Source of the DNA: Bacillota bacterium
GTDB lineage: Bacteria > Bacillota > Negativicutes > Sporomusales > CTSoil-080
NCBI GenBank assembly: GCA_017889625.1
Contig: JAGGAD010000030.1
Span: 1-40,573, forward strand
Direction of reading: 5' to 3'
Length of the DNA stretch: 40,573 bases
The position numbers were made by a program, and so were the translations under genes. This document shows positions 1 to 7,887 of this stretch, piece by piece. The notes under the pieces are model-generated. The model had not been told where the DNA came from and did not search any database. It worked only from the letters and a program-made list of their open reading frames with translations. Position 1 is the stretch's first letter, and each line of letters begins with the position of its first letter.

Positions 1-516
1 TGTAGTACCGTGAATTCCGTAGGCATCGAAATTAAGTCCCATCCAGCGGCTACCTAGTACGCCGCCGGGGTTAATGATTTTGCTCGCTATAAGGTAGTTG
101 CCTTCTGGAGTTGGCGTCGCTGGCTTACCAATGGCAACCGGATATTGGTGTAATGGGGAATTGCCTTCAAAGAGGGTAAGCTGACGGGAAGACTTAGCGA
201 TTAAAATGTTAGCACGTGAAAGGAATTGATTTCTTAATGGCTTAACGACTGGAGTTATTTCCTTTGTGGTGGTCTTATGTAGTCGGCAATAGGTAATAGG
301 ATTAATTTCGCCGGTAACTGCTAAACCATTTATTTCTTGAAAATTACTCACAGCATCAACGGTATTGGCATCGTAGAAACCATGAAAATCGGAGTGGTAG
401 AGACCGTGGTTATAAAGCAACTTTTGAATTTCACAAATCATAGGATGGTGACTGTCCTCGGTAAAGTTAGCAGCCGCTAGATTGCGGTAGGGCAGGTAAA
501 TAACTCGAATCTGCAT
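1..516 (-). CDS. L,D-transpeptidase (YkuD family), 5' part only
   Basis: The gene enters the window from the left. It starts at ATG 516-514, preceded on the minus strand by a strong AGGAGGAG ribosome site, and 172 codons are present. Residues of about 30-75 look like a peptidoglycan-binding-type helical domain (FYDANTVDAVSNFQ...NGLAVTGEI). From about residue 100 the YkuD fold begins (IAKSSRQLTLFEG, YPVAIGKPATPTPEGNY), and the sequence ends at YGIHGT, the first half of the family active site. The catalytic Cys of the later SHGC motif lies outside the window. Known family members cross-link peptidoglycan by 3-3 bonds or anchor proteins. I see no signal peptide at the predicted N-terminus, so export is uncertain. 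The family assignment is firm; the exact role is inferred. Confidence 0.88.
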   Translation of the reverse strand, partial: MQIRVIYLPYRNLAAANFTEDSHHPMICEIQKLLYNHGLYHSDFHGFYDANTVDAVSNFQEINGLAVTGEINPITYCRLHKTTTKEITPVVKPLRNQFLSRANILIAKSSRQLTLFEGNSPLHQYPVAIGKPATPTPEGNYLIASKIINPGGVLGSRWMGLNFDAYGIHGTT

Positions 517-671
517 TTATTTACTCCTCCTGTCGAAATAGTGAACTAAAGCTAAACCATTATATGCAATAGCCGGAGAGAGTGTTTTGTGACAGCTCGT
601 ATAAATCTGGTTGGCAGGGGGAGAATATACTGGATATAAGAAACTGTACTTAGAAAAAATTGATTTACCAA

Positions 672-700
672 TTGCAGGCAAATTTACTTGGGTGTAGAAT
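672..700 (+). promoter_or_regulatory. Candidate SigA promoter of cheW
   Basis: TTGCAG at 672-677 and TAGAAT at 695-700 are separated by 17 bases and lie about 45 bases before the cheW start. The -10 matches 5 of 6 consensus positions; the -35 is weaker. The spacer holds one arm of an inverted repeat described separately. Confidence 0.45.
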
Positions 701-726
701 AAATTACTTAAAATAAGTAAATTTGC
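678..726. repeat. 12-bp inverted repeat around the cheW promoter
   Basis: GCAAATTTACTT at 678-689 is perfectly complementary to AAGTAAATTTGC at 715-726. The left arm fills the -35/-10 spacer and the right arm lies just after the predicted transcription start, immediately before the ribosome site. It could be an operator pair. In RNA, the right arm can also fold with TTACTTA at 704-710, giving an alternative hairpin. Confidence 0.6.
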
Positions 727-742
727 AAGCAGGGGTGTTTTT

Positions 743-1222
743 ATGGCAGATGAAAAAATTGAGCACGAACTTCAATTGGTGGTATTCGTATTAGATACTG
801 AAGAATATGGATTGTCAATAACTAAAGTTCAGGAAATAAACCGAATTATCCCGATTACTAAACTTCCTCAAACACCTGATTTTGTGGAAGGTATTATTAA
901 TCTGCGCGAACGGGTAATTCCTATAATTGACTTAAGAAAACGCTTTCAACTAAAAATATCCGATTATAATGAAAATAGCAGAATTATTATTGTTGAAGTT
1001 TGTGGTCAAACGGTAGGAATTATTGTAGATGCTGTCACTGAAGTAATTAGACTGCAAGAATCCATGATTGAGCCGCCGCCACAAAATTTTATTTTGGATG
1101 CGGAATATGTGGATGGTGTTGGTAAACTGGATAATAGATTGTTGATCTTATTAGATATTGACAAAGTAATTACTAGTAATGAAGAAATTTTACTCAATGA
1201 TTTCCGGCAGATTGGAGCATAA
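743..1222 (+). CDS. cheW: Chemotaxis adaptor protein CheW
   Basis: This 159-residue protein is a single CheW domain of normal length. Typical family segments are QLVVFVLDTEEYGLSI near residues 11-26, the PxTPDFVEGIINLRERVIPIIDLRKRF block at about 42-68, and the IIIVEV/VGIIVDAVTEVIRL region at about 80-105. CheW couples chemoreceptors to the kinase CheA at the inner membrane. ATG at 743 has AGGGGTG upstream. No cheA, receptor, cheB or cheR is visible nearby, so it probably serves an array encoded elsewhere; CheX and CheY proteins lie 10 kb downstream. The ispE start codon follows the stop by only 3 bases, so the two may be translationally coupled. Confidence 0.95.
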   Translation: MADEKIEHELQLVVFVLDTEEYGLSITKVQEINRIIPITKLPQTPDFVEGIINLRERVIPIIDLRKRFQLKISDYNENSRIIIVEVCGQTVGIIVDAVTEVIRLQESMIEPPPQNFILDAEYVDGVGKLDNRLLILLDIDKVITSNEEILLNDFRQIGA

Positions 1223-1225
1223 GTA

Positions 1226-2110
1226 TTGATTGTTGAAGCAAGAGCCAAAATAAACCTGGCTTTAGATATTCTACATAAACGTAGCGATGGATATCACGAA
1301 GTAGAGATGGTGATGCAAACCATTGCCTTGGCGGATGAAGTAAGTCTGGACGAACGGACTGAGGGCATCGTTATAGAAACCAATATGCCAGAGTTGGATT
1401 GCGGACCATCAAACATAGCTTATCGTGCGGCAGCGCTGGTGGCTGATCGTTGTGGGGTGCGCCAAGGAGTCCGGATATTTTTAAATAAAAAAATTCCGCT
1501 GGCCGCTGGCTTAGCTGGTGGTAGCGCTGATGCTGCTGCGGTGCTAACTGGTTTAAATAATCTATGGAGATTAGGATTATCAATAAAAGAGTTGGAAAAT
1601 ATGGGGGGATTGCTGGGGTCGGATGTACCGTTCTGCCTGAATGGCGGAACGATGTTGGCCACTGGACGAGGTGAAACCCTTTCGCCATTGCCGCCGTTGC
1701 CTCATGTCTATATTGTCTTGGCTAAACCTCAAGTTGCTGTATCGACGGCTTGGGCCTATCAAAATTATCAGCAGTCTAGGGTTGGGCTGCGGCCAGATAT
1801 CCGGGGAATGGTTACCAGTTTATTAGAAAATGATATTGCTGGCGTAGCCAGGCGAATGGCTAATGTTTTGGAAACCGTAACTATACCTGTGCATGATGAG
1901 ATTGCTGAGTTAAAAAATATGATGCTAAAAAACGGTTTAGTTGCTAGTATGATGTCGGGCAGTGGACCATCAGTATTTGGGTTGGCTAATGATTATCGGC
2001 AAGCATGTAATGTTGCCGAACAACTTAGGCATTATACGGCTGGCTGGGTCACTGTTACCGAGAGTGTTAATGCGGGAGGGGAAAAATGGAACGCCGGTTA
2101 TCGCCGATAA
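1226..2110 (+). CDS. ispE: 4-diphosphocytidyl-2-C-methyl-D-erythritol kinase
   Basis: IspE phosphorylates CDP-ME at the 2-hydroxyl in the MEP pathway to isoprenoid precursors. The 294 residues match the usual length. The GHMP-kinase ATP loop PLAAGLAGGSADAAA is at residues 91-105. AKINLAL with the conserved Lys8 and GSDVPF with Asp133 supply the catalytic residues, and MSGSGPSVFG near residue 240 is motif 3. Translation starts at TTG 1226, with GGAG about 10 bases upstream inside the end of cheW. The start of the following GntR gene lies inside the last 25 bases of ispE, indicating coupled expression. Nothing looks damaged. Confidence 0.95.
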   Translation: MIVEARAKINLALDILHKRSDGYHEVEMVMQTIALADEVSLDERTEGIVIETNMPELDCGPSNIAYRAAALVADRCGVRQGVRIFLNKKIPLAAGLAGGSADAAAVLTGLNNLWRLGLSIKELENMGGLLGSDVPFCLNGGTMLATGRGETLSPLPPLPHVYIVLAKPQVAVSTAWAYQNYQQSRVGLRPDIRGMVTSLLENDIAGVARRMANVLETVTIPVHDEIAELKNMMLKNGLVASMMSGSGPSVFGLANDYRQACNVAEQLRHYTAGWVTVTESVNAGGEKWNAGYRR

Positions 2111-2772
2111 AACTTAATGGCTATAAGCCTCTGTGGGAAGTGGTAAGTGAAGCTTTGCGTGAAGCTATTGTCACCGAACTATTAAAGCCTGGTGAACGGC
2201 TAATGGAAATTCAGCTGGCTGAAGAACTGGGAGTTAGCCGTACTCCGGTGCGAGAGGCTATTCGCCGCTTGGAGTTAGAAGGATTTTTAGTTACGGTGCC
2301 TAGACGGGGAACATATGTATCTAACTTGTCGATTCGCGATGTTAATGAAGTGTTTGAAATTCGTACGGCACTTGACGTGTTAGCAGCGGAACTGGCGGCT
2401 GAACGGATAACGGAAGAAGAACTTGAACGAATGGAACGGCTATTGGTTCAAATTAGTGAGCATATTGACAGTGGCGATGTTGATAAAATCGTTGAAGCTG
2501 ACGGTAAGTTCCATGATATTTTGTATCAAGCCAGTCGCAATGATCGGTTGGTAGGAATAATTAACAATTTACGAGAACAGTTTACCAGGTTTAGAGCTAT
2601 TTCTATGGCTTACCCTGGAAGGTTGAAAAATACGTTGGAAGAGCATCGGCGTTTGGTGGAGGCTATTGCTCAACGCGATGCGGAATTAGCCAAAGAATAT
2701 GCCCGCGAGCATATGGAAAATGCCGAGCAGATACTTCTTATTGATCTAAGCGAACGTAGGCGGGAACCATAG
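2086..2772 (+). CDS. GntR-family transcriptional regulator with FCD domain
   Basis: The 228-residue protein has an N-terminal winged helix (about 12-80; VSEALREAIV, LAEELGVSRTPVREAIRRLELEG, PRRGTYV) and a C-terminal FadR-type FCD ligand domain (about 85-215). The FCD metal-binding set appears intact as Asp139, His143, His187 and His209. Such regulators usually respond to small carboxylic acids. The ATG at 2086 has a strong GGAGGGGAAAA ribosome site. It overlaps ispE by 25 bases in another frame and is followed 24 bases later by a nucleotidyltransferase, so the three form one unit. The effector and targets cannot be read from the sequence. Confidence 0.9.
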   Translation: MERRLSPIKLNGYKPLWEVVSEALREAIVTELLKPGERLMEIQLAEELGVSRTPVREAIRRLELEGFLVTVPRRGTYVSNLSIRDVNEVFEIRTALDVLAAELAAERITEEELERMERLLVQISEHIDSGDVDKIVEADGKFHDILYQASRNDRLVGIINNLREQFTRFRAISMAYPGRLKNTLEEHRRLVEAIAQRDAELAKEYAREHMENAEQILLIDLSERRREP

Positions 2773-2796
2773 CTTTACCTAAGGAGGGACGCGTGG

Positions 2797-3546
2797 ATGC
2801 ATGACGCCATTATTCTGGCGGGCGGCGAAAACAACAAACTGTTAAATCAAGGTTGCTTTGAGGCGTTAATTGATATTGCCGGTAAGCCCATGGTTACTTT
2901 TGTTGCGGAGGCGTTGGCTGCGAGTGGGCAGGTAAGACGTATTTTTGTTTTAGGACCGTCAGAAGAGTTGGCAAAATGCCAGTTCCCGGCTAATACTATT
3001 GTGCTTGAAGGCGGTAAAAGCATTGTAGAAACCATTCGTAGGGGGATGGTGGAACTTGGCCATAATGAAATGACGCTCGTAGCTACGGCGGACATACCGC
3101 TCTTGACGGCAGAGGCGGTGAATGACTTTCTGGAGCAGTGTCAGCGGGTATCAGCTGATTTATATTATCCGATTGTTCGAAAAGAAATTAATGAACGTCA
3201 TTATCCGGGTGTTCGTCGTACGTATGTCCGGTTTTGCGAGGGGACTTATACGGGTGGTAATTTATTTTTAGTTAAGCCGTCGATTGTTGATTCTTGTGCT
3301 CAGATGGCTGATAAAATAATTGCCAATCGAAAAAATCCGTTACGTCTGTGCCAGTTGTTGGGTTGGCCATTCGTTATTCGGTTTATATTTGGAATTTTGC
3401 ACCTTGCTGATGTAGAGGCAAGAGTAGAGACTCTTCTAGGTATAACGGGAGCGGTTATTCAGTCGCCATATCCTGAATTAGGGATTGATGTAGATAAACT
3501 GAGTGATTTAGAGTTGGTTAGATCGACTTTTTCAGTGCGGGTATAA
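2797..3546 (+). CDS. MobA-like NTP transferase domain protein
   Basis: The 249-residue protein begins with the nucleotidyltransferase signature HDAIILAGGENN and continues with the GKPMVTFVAEAL helix. VATADIPLL carries Asp99, the likely metal ligand. A later YTGGNLFLV segment (about 152-160) is common in this family. The usual Arg-Met and Lys of the nucleotide loop are not obvious, because the loop reads GGENNKLLNQGCFEAL, so the substrate is unclear. It is not a convincing MobA, IspD or GlmU by length or motif. AAGGAGGG precedes the ATG. It follows the GntR gene and ends before a hairpin at about 3572-3592. The family call is good; the function is unknown. Confidence 0.8.
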   Translation: MHDAIILAGGENNKLLNQGCFEALIDIAGKPMVTFVAEALAASGQVRRIFVLGPSEELAKCQFPANTIVLEGGKSIVETIRRGMVELGHNEMTLVATADIPLLTAEAVNDFLEQCQRVSADLYYPIVRKEINERHYPGVRRTYVRFCEGTYTGGNLFLVKPSIVDSCAQMADKIIANRKNPLRLCQLLGWPFVIRFIFGILHLADVEARVETLLGITGAVIQSPYPELGIDVDKLSDLELVRSTFSVRV

Positions 3547-3571
3547 ATAAAAAATGATAGTGTTTAGCGCC

Positions 3572-3600
3572 AGCGCGATATAATGTCGCGCTTTATTACT
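3572..3600 (+). terminator. Probable terminator after the ispE-gntR-NTPase unit
   Basis: AGCGCGA at 3572-3578 pairs with TCGCGCT at 3586-3592 around a 7-base loop, followed by a T-rich tract (TTATTACTTTATTTT). It lies 25 bases after the NTP transferase stop. Confidence 0.65.
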
Positions 3601-3726
3601 TTATTTTGTGAATCTTAACTTATTTATATATTTTTTGCAGGATTTGTTCTTGATGCAGAGAAAATGAATAAAAATGTTTATGGCAAGGAAATCGTTCGGA
3701 TTTTCTGCTGGTTATGGAGGACAGAT

Positions 3727-4542
3727 ATGGAAAAGATACGGCGGCAGGAACGAAGAATTGCGTTAACCAAGATATTAGTTGATCATCCAAATCATTTGTT
3801 TTCACTAAGTTTTTTCAGTGGATTATTTATGGCTGCAAAATCAACTGTTTGTGAAGACGTTGATGCTATTCGCTTGGCAATGGAACAATTTCAATTGGGA
3901 AAATTAGAGACAATTTCAGGTGCTGCTGGAGGAATTAAATATACCCCGGTTAAGGCTGCTATTAAGATAGAAGAAATTTTACTTGAGTTAGCGGCAAAGT
4001 TGTCAACTCCGGATCGGATTATTCCTGGTGGATTTATTTATATGTCTGATATTTTGTTTAATGCCCAGTTAATGTCTCCGGTGGGAGAGGTGTTTATGAC
4101 TCGTTTTAATACTTCCGCACCGGACTATATAATGACAGTCGAGACGAAGGGGATACCGTTGGCTTATTCAACGGCAAAAGCTTTTAATCTGCCGTTAATA
4201 ACTGTCAGGAGTGGTAGCAGGGTGACTGAAGGTCCGACGGTAAGCATAAATTATGTTACCGGATCTTCTAAACGCATCCAAACAATGTCAGTACCGCGCC
4301 GGGCTATTCCCGAAGGAGCAAAGATATTGATTATTGATGACTTTATGAAAGCCGGTGGTACGGCACGGGGGATGGTGGAGTTAGCAGAAGAAGTGGGCGC
4401 GGAGGTTGTGGGTATTGGAGTATTGGTAGCGACTGCACAGCCGGAAGAAAAATTGGTAAAAGACTATGTACCCTTGCTTATCTTACAAGCGGTAGATGAG
4501 CATAATAAAATAACGGACATTCGACCGGCTAGAAGGGACTAA
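3727..4542 (+). CDS. purR: Purine operon repressor PurR
   Basis: This is a Bacillus-type PurR of 271 residues. A winged helix at about 1-70 (RIALTKILVDHPNHLFSLSFFS, SKST-like spacing, GAAGGIKY) is followed by a phosphoribosyltransferase-like domain. The PRPP loop ILIIDDFMKAGGT is at residues 200-212. KGIPLAY and VTEGPTVSINYVTGSS are also typical. In the family, PRPP binding relieves repression of purine genes. I chose ATG 3727, not the in-frame ATG at 3664, because GGAGG lies directly upstream and the N-terminus then matches family length. It is followed by a 356-base gap before glmU; B. subtilis has yabJ and spoVG there. Confidence 0.95.
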   Translation: MEKIRRQERRIALTKILVDHPNHLFSLSFFSGLFMAAKSTVCEDVDAIRLAMEQFQLGKLETISGAAGGIKYTPVKAAIKIEEILLELAAKLSTPDRIIPGGFIYMSDILFNAQLMSPVGEVFMTRFNTSAPDYIMTVETKGIPLAYSTAKAFNLPLITVRSGSRVTEGPTVSINYVTGSSKRIQTMSVPRRAIPEGAKILIIDDFMKAGGTARGMVELAEEVGAEVVGIGVLVATAQPEEKLVKDYVPLLILQAVDEHNKITDIRPARRD

Positions 4543-4553
4543 TATATTTAAAA

Positions 4554-4590
4554 GAGAGCATCAGTTTTATCCTAGAACTGATGCTCTTAC
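4554..4590. terminator. Hairpin after purR, weak or bidirectional terminator
   Basis: GAGCATCAGTT at 4556-4566 pairs perfectly with AACTGATGCTC at 4576-4586, extended by two further pairs. There is almost no T-run on the plus side; on the minus side CTCTTTT follows. The structure is clear but its terminator role is only probable. Confidence 0.5.
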
Positions 4591-4785
4591 AGTGGTTGAG
4601 GCAAACGGTAAAAGTTGCCGGTGAAAAGAGGTTTAAGATCATTTATAAGTGTGTCGATGATATAGTTGTTGTGGATAACGATACTACGGTTGTAGCTATA
4701 CCCTGTGGAGTAGGGTGTATTTATCGGATGAATGACGGGATAACTTAGTATAAAAACGTGTGATGTGATGTATGCGGAAGAGATA

Positions 4786-4815
4786 TTGGTTGTTTTGCTT
4801 AAATCCGGCTATAAT
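4786..4815 (+). promoter_or_regulatory. Candidate SigA promoter for glmU-prs
   Basis: A perfect TATAAT at 4810-4815 has TTGGTT at 4786-4791, 18 bases upstream. The -35 is mediocre. It lies about 84 bases before the chosen glmU start. Confidence 0.5.
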
Positions 4816-4829
4816 ATGACAATAATTTA

Positions 4830-4856
4830 AAAGGAAATCAGAGTATCATGTCGAAG
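4830..4856 (+). promoter_or_regulatory. SigH-like promoter sequence before glmU
   Basis: AAAGGAAAT at 4830-4838 fits the SigH -35 (RnAGGAwWW). After 11 bases, GTCGAAG at 4850-4856 fits the -10 (RnnGAAT) with one mismatch. A transcript starting near 4863 would precede the chosen glmU start at 4899. By rough estimate about one such match is expected by chance in a window this size, so confidence is low. Confidence 0.35.
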
Positions 4857-4898
4857 AGTAAAATGTTTGAGAGTACGTTGAAAACAGGGGGATCAGGG

Positions 4899-6272
4899 AT
4901 GGCGGATTTTGTGGCCATTGTGTTGGCGGCTGGTAAGGGTACCAGAATGAAATCAACACTGCCTAAAGTATTGCATGAGGTTGGCGGCAAGCCCATGGTT
5001 AAGCATGTTTTAGATGCCGCGAAAGCTTCTGGGTCTACACGAAATATCTTGGTTATAGGATTTGGCGGTGAGCGCGTACGTGAAGTTGTTGGATCTGATG
5101 CTGAATACAAAGTGCAGGTCGAACAACTAGGTACAGGGCATGCTGTGCTGGAGACACGAGATATGCTAGCCGATTACGATGGTACGGTTATGGTACTTTG
5201 TGGCGATACGCCGCTGCTTGACGAAAAACTATTAACTAAATTATTTTTTGAACATCGTAATGCGGGGGCACAGGCAACTGTTTTAACAGCAATAATGCCA
5301 AACCCAAATGGATACGGAAGAGTAATCCGTGATCAGACTGGGCGGGTAGTTAAAATTGTTGAACAAAAAGATGCAACACCTGATGAACTTTTAGTGTGCG
5401 AAATAAACACTGGAATTTATTGCTTTGAAAGTAAGACACTATTTTCGCTACTAAGCGGCATCACCTGCGATAACGCTCAAGGTGAGTATTATTTAACAGA
5501 TGTAATTGGAATGATGGTCTGTGGCGGGGGGAAGGTATGGGCTGTTGCTGCCGATGATTACCAAAAAACTATGGGTATCAATTCTAGGGCACAATTAGCT
5601 GAAGCCGAGGGTATTTTGCGACAGCATAAGCTAACTAGGCTTATGGACAGCGGCGTTACTATTATGGATTTAAACTCAACATTCATTGATGAAGAGGTTA
5701 ACATTGCTCCTGATGTGATTATTTATCCATTTACGTGGCTGGAAGGAAAGACCACAATTGGTACAGGGTCAGTAATTGGGCCAAATGTAAGATTTACGGA
5801 CACTGTTGTTGGCGAAAATGTAACGGTACATTTTACTTATGCTCATCAATGCCGGTTATGTAATAACATAACAGTTGGGCCGTATGTTCATTTACGGCCG
5901 GGCACGGTTTTGGCTGATAATGTTAAAGTTGGTAACTTTGTTGAAGTGAAAAATACTAATGTCGGCATTGGCAGTAAGATTCCGCATCTTAGCTATGTGG
6001 GTGATACTGACATGGGTGCGCGGGTTAATATTGGTTCAGGAACAATTACAGTAAATTATGACGGGACTCATAAACACCGCACTATCATTGAAGATGATGC
6101 ATTTATCGGCTGCAATACTAACTTGGTGGCTCCGGTTTCTGTTGGAAAGGGAGCCTATGTGGCTGCTGGCTCAACTATCACTAAGAATGTGCCGTCTGAG
6201 GCACTGGGGGTTGCTAGAGCGCGACAGAATAATATTGCAGATTGGACAACGAAACATAAAGGGCGAAAATAG
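4899..6272 (+). CDS. glmU: Bifunctional GlmU: GlcNAc-1-P uridyltransferase / GlcN-1-P acetyltransferase
   Basis: GlmU makes UDP-GlcNAc for peptidoglycan and other surface polymers. The N-terminal pyrophosphorylase domain carries [10 protein letters not shown] at residues 9-18. The C-terminal half is a left-handed beta-helix of hexapeptide repeats from about residue 250, with the acetyltransferase catalytic His363 in PHLSYVGD followed by [12 protein letters not shown] start at ATG 4899 (457 residues) because the family begins a few residues before VAIVLAAG and AGGGGGATCAGGG precedes it. The in-frame ATG at 4848 would add 17 unusual residues and lies on a SigH-like promoter. prs follows 13 bases later. 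Confidence 0.95.
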   Translation: MADFVAIVLAAGKGTRMKSTLPKVLHEVGGKPMVKHVLDAAKASGSTRNILVIGFGGERVREVVGSDAEYKVQVEQLGTGHAVLETRDMLADYDGTVMVLCGDTPLLDEKLLTKLFFEHRNAGAQATVLTAIMPNPNGYGRVIRDQTGRVVKIVEQKDATPDELLVCEINTGIYCFESKTLFSLLSGITCDNAQGEYYLTDVIGMMVCGGGKVWAVAADDYQKTMGINSRAQLAEAEGILRQHKLTRLMDSGVTIMDLNSTFIDEEVNIAPDVIIYPFTWLEGKTTIGTGSVIGPNVRFTDTVVGENVTVHFTYAHQCRLCNNITVGPYVHLRPGTVLADNVKVGNFVEVKNTNVGIGSKIPHLSYVGDTDMGARVNIGSGTITVNYDGTHKHRTIIEDDAFIGCNTNLVAPVSVGKGAYVAAGSTITKNVPSEALGVARARQNNIADWTTKHKGRK

Positions 6273-6285
6273 TGGGGGGAGAAAA

Positions 6286-7239
6286 ATGGTATTAGAGAAT
6301 GGAAAACGGCTTAGAATTTTAACAGGTAACGCTAATCCTAAATTAGCTGAGGAAATCGCAGCTTATTTAGGGCTGTCGGTGGGAGAAACCTTTGTTGGAC
6401 GGTTTAATAATGGTGAGACGCAGGTTATGATTGATGAAAGTGTGCGTGGCGCCAATGTATTTATTGTTCAACCAACCTGTCAACCGGTAAATGATACGCT
6501 GATGGAGCTTTTAATTATGGTTGACGCTGTCCGGAGAGCTTCGGCTACTCAGATTACAGCAGTTATTCCTTATTATGGGTACGCTCGTCAGGATCGTAAA
6601 ACCCGGGGCCGTGAACCTATTTCCGCCAAGTTAGTGGCCAACCTATTGACCACTGCCGGGGTGACCAGAGTTGTCACGATGGACCTCCATGCTGGACAGA
6701 TTCAAGGATTCTTTGATATTCCAGTCGATCATTTGTTAGGTGTACCAATTTTATCAGATTATATATCAGCTAAACAGATGGATGATTTAGTAGTGGTATC
6801 TCCGGACCTTGGTGGAGTATCTAGAGCCAGGCAGTTAGCAGATAGGCTTCATGCCCCTATTGCAATTATTGAAAAACGTCGCCCGGCTCCAGGTGTGGCT
6901 GAAGTTATGAATCTTATTGGTAATGTTGAAGGTAAGACTGCGGTAATTATTGATGACATTGTCGATACTGCCGGATCATTGACAGAAGGTGCTAAAGCTC
7001 TTGATAAGTATGGGGCTAAAGAAGTTTATGCTTGTTGTACGCATGCTGTACTTAGCGACCCGGCGATAGCAAGGGTAGAAGCGTCCAATATAAAAGAACT
7101 TATTGTTACAAATACAATTCCGCTTCCGCCAGAAAAATGCAGCCCGAAAATTAAAGTATTATCGGTAGCGCCACTCTTTGGGGAGGCAATTATTCGTATT
7201 TTTGGCGACTTGTCAGTAAGCAAACTGTTTGACGCGTAA
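6286..7239 (+). CDS. prs: Ribose-phosphate pyrophosphokinase (PRPP synthetase)
   Basis: Prs converts ribose-5-phosphate and ATP to PRPP, the substrate sensed by PurR and used by Upp in this window. The 317 residues match class I enzymes. The family features are [10 protein letters not shown], the flexible loop [15 protein letters not shown] (about 101-115), MDLHAGQ with His135, and the PRPP loop [13 protein letters not shown] at about 219-231. ATG 6286 has GGGGGGAG upstream. The frame stays open far upstream over the end of glmU, but that extension is not family-like. glmU-prs is a conserved pair in Firmicutes. Confidence 0.97.
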   Translation: MVLENGKRLRILTGNANPKLAEEIAAYLGLSVGETFVGRFNNGETQVMIDESVRGANVFIVQPTCQPVNDTLMELLIMVDAVRRASATQITAVIPYYGYARQDRKTRGREPISAKLVANLLTTAGVTRVVTMDLHAGQIQGFFDIPVDHLLGVPILSDYISAKQMDDLVVVSPDLGGVSRARQLADRLHAPIAIIEKRRPAPGVAEVMNLIGNVEGKTAVIIDDIVDTAGSLTEGAKALDKYGAKEVYACCTHAVLSDPAIARVEASNIKELIVTNTIPLPPEKCSPKIKVLSVAPLFGEAIIRIFGDLSVSKLFDA

Positions 7240-7243
7240 AACT

Positions 7244-7879
7244 ATGTTAGAATATATAATTGAGAGGGCGGGGGTGGCCGATATACCGGCCATCGCCGCG
7301 CTGTTTACCGAGAGCTTCAAAGCTAGTGTCCTGCATCACTGTGGAGGAAAAGTGCCAAAACCTCAAGCGATGCGGGACGTATTTGCCTTAGTGTATGAAG
7401 CTGAGCCCAAAGCGGCCTTTGTAGTTCGTTTGAGCCGAGATAGTAGCGTGGTAGGGTATTGCTTTGCTCCCGCGCTTCTTACTAGGCTGTGGATTCGAGC
7501 GGTGCTGGGGGGACACGTGTTTAAATGGTTTTGGCGGTGGATCACTGGTCAGTATGGTTTTAGTTTTCAGCCAGTTAAAGTTATCCTATTAAATAAGGTA
7601 GCTTTCTTACGGTCGGCAGCAGCGCCAACCAAGGCGGCTAATGCTCGGATTTTGTCCATCGCAGTGGCGAAAAGTTTTCGGGGGCAGGGTATTGCGGGAG
7701 AACTTATTGCGGTGGCGCTTACATACTTTCGGTCAGCTGGAGTGAGAAGGGCTCGACTTGAAGTACGCCCCGACAATATTGCCGCTGTTAAGGTATATAA
7801 AAAACATGGTTTTGTCGATGGTGGATTAACCTATGATTCGCAAGGACCTTGGCTGATCATGTTTAAAGAAATGGAGTAA
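7244..7879 (+). CDS. GNAT-family N-acetyltransferase
   Basis: A 211-residue protein with a GNAT fold: IIERAGVADIPAIAALF (beta1-alpha1), then a core with ILSIAVAKSFRGQGIAGELIAVAL, where RGQGIAG (146-152) is the acetyl-CoA pyrophosphate loop, and ARLEVRPDNIAAVKVYKKHGFVDGG near the C-terminus. ATG 7244 is preferred. An in-frame TTG at 7229 overlapping prs is possible. Four bases separate it from prs, so it is probably cotranscribed. The region of residues 80-120 is rich in Trp and hydrophobic residues (RLWIRAVLGGHVFKWFWRW) and may be a membrane-associated insert. The acceptor substrate is unknown. Confidence 0.85.
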   Translation: MLEYIIERAGVADIPAIAALFTESFKASVLHHCGGKVPKPQAMRDVFALVYEAEPKAAFVVRLSRDSSVVGYCFAPALLTRLWIRAVLGGHVFKWFWRWITGQYGFSFQPVKVILLNKVAFLRSAAAPTKAANARILSIAVAKSFRGQGIAGELIAVALTYFRSAGVRRARLEVRPDNIAAVKVYKKHGFVDGGLTYDSQGPWLIMFKEME

Positions 7880-7887
7880 GAGCTACT

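Larger units (their letters stand above)
4543..4898. other. purR-glmU intergenic region (356 bases)
   Basis: The region contains a 13-bp hairpin just after purR, a candidate SigA promoter, a SigH-like site, and a 55-codon open frame (4581-4748) with no ribosome site. I find no recognisable SpoVG or YabJ in any frame, although both occupy this position in B. subtilis. Confidence 0.7.

Noticed and set aside
531-537. Single Spo0A box TGTCGAA near the L,D-transpeptidase ribosome site
   Set aside because: An isolated 7-mer is expected about five times in a window of this size; no pair or promoter context supports it.
4848-4898. Upstream glmU start giving 17 extra residues
   Set aside because: The extension is not family-like, and ATG 4899 has a better ribosome site.
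6058-6285. Longer prs frame reaching into glmU
   Set aside because: The added 76 residues are out-of-frame glmU sequence; ATG 6286 has a strong ribosome site and gives family length.
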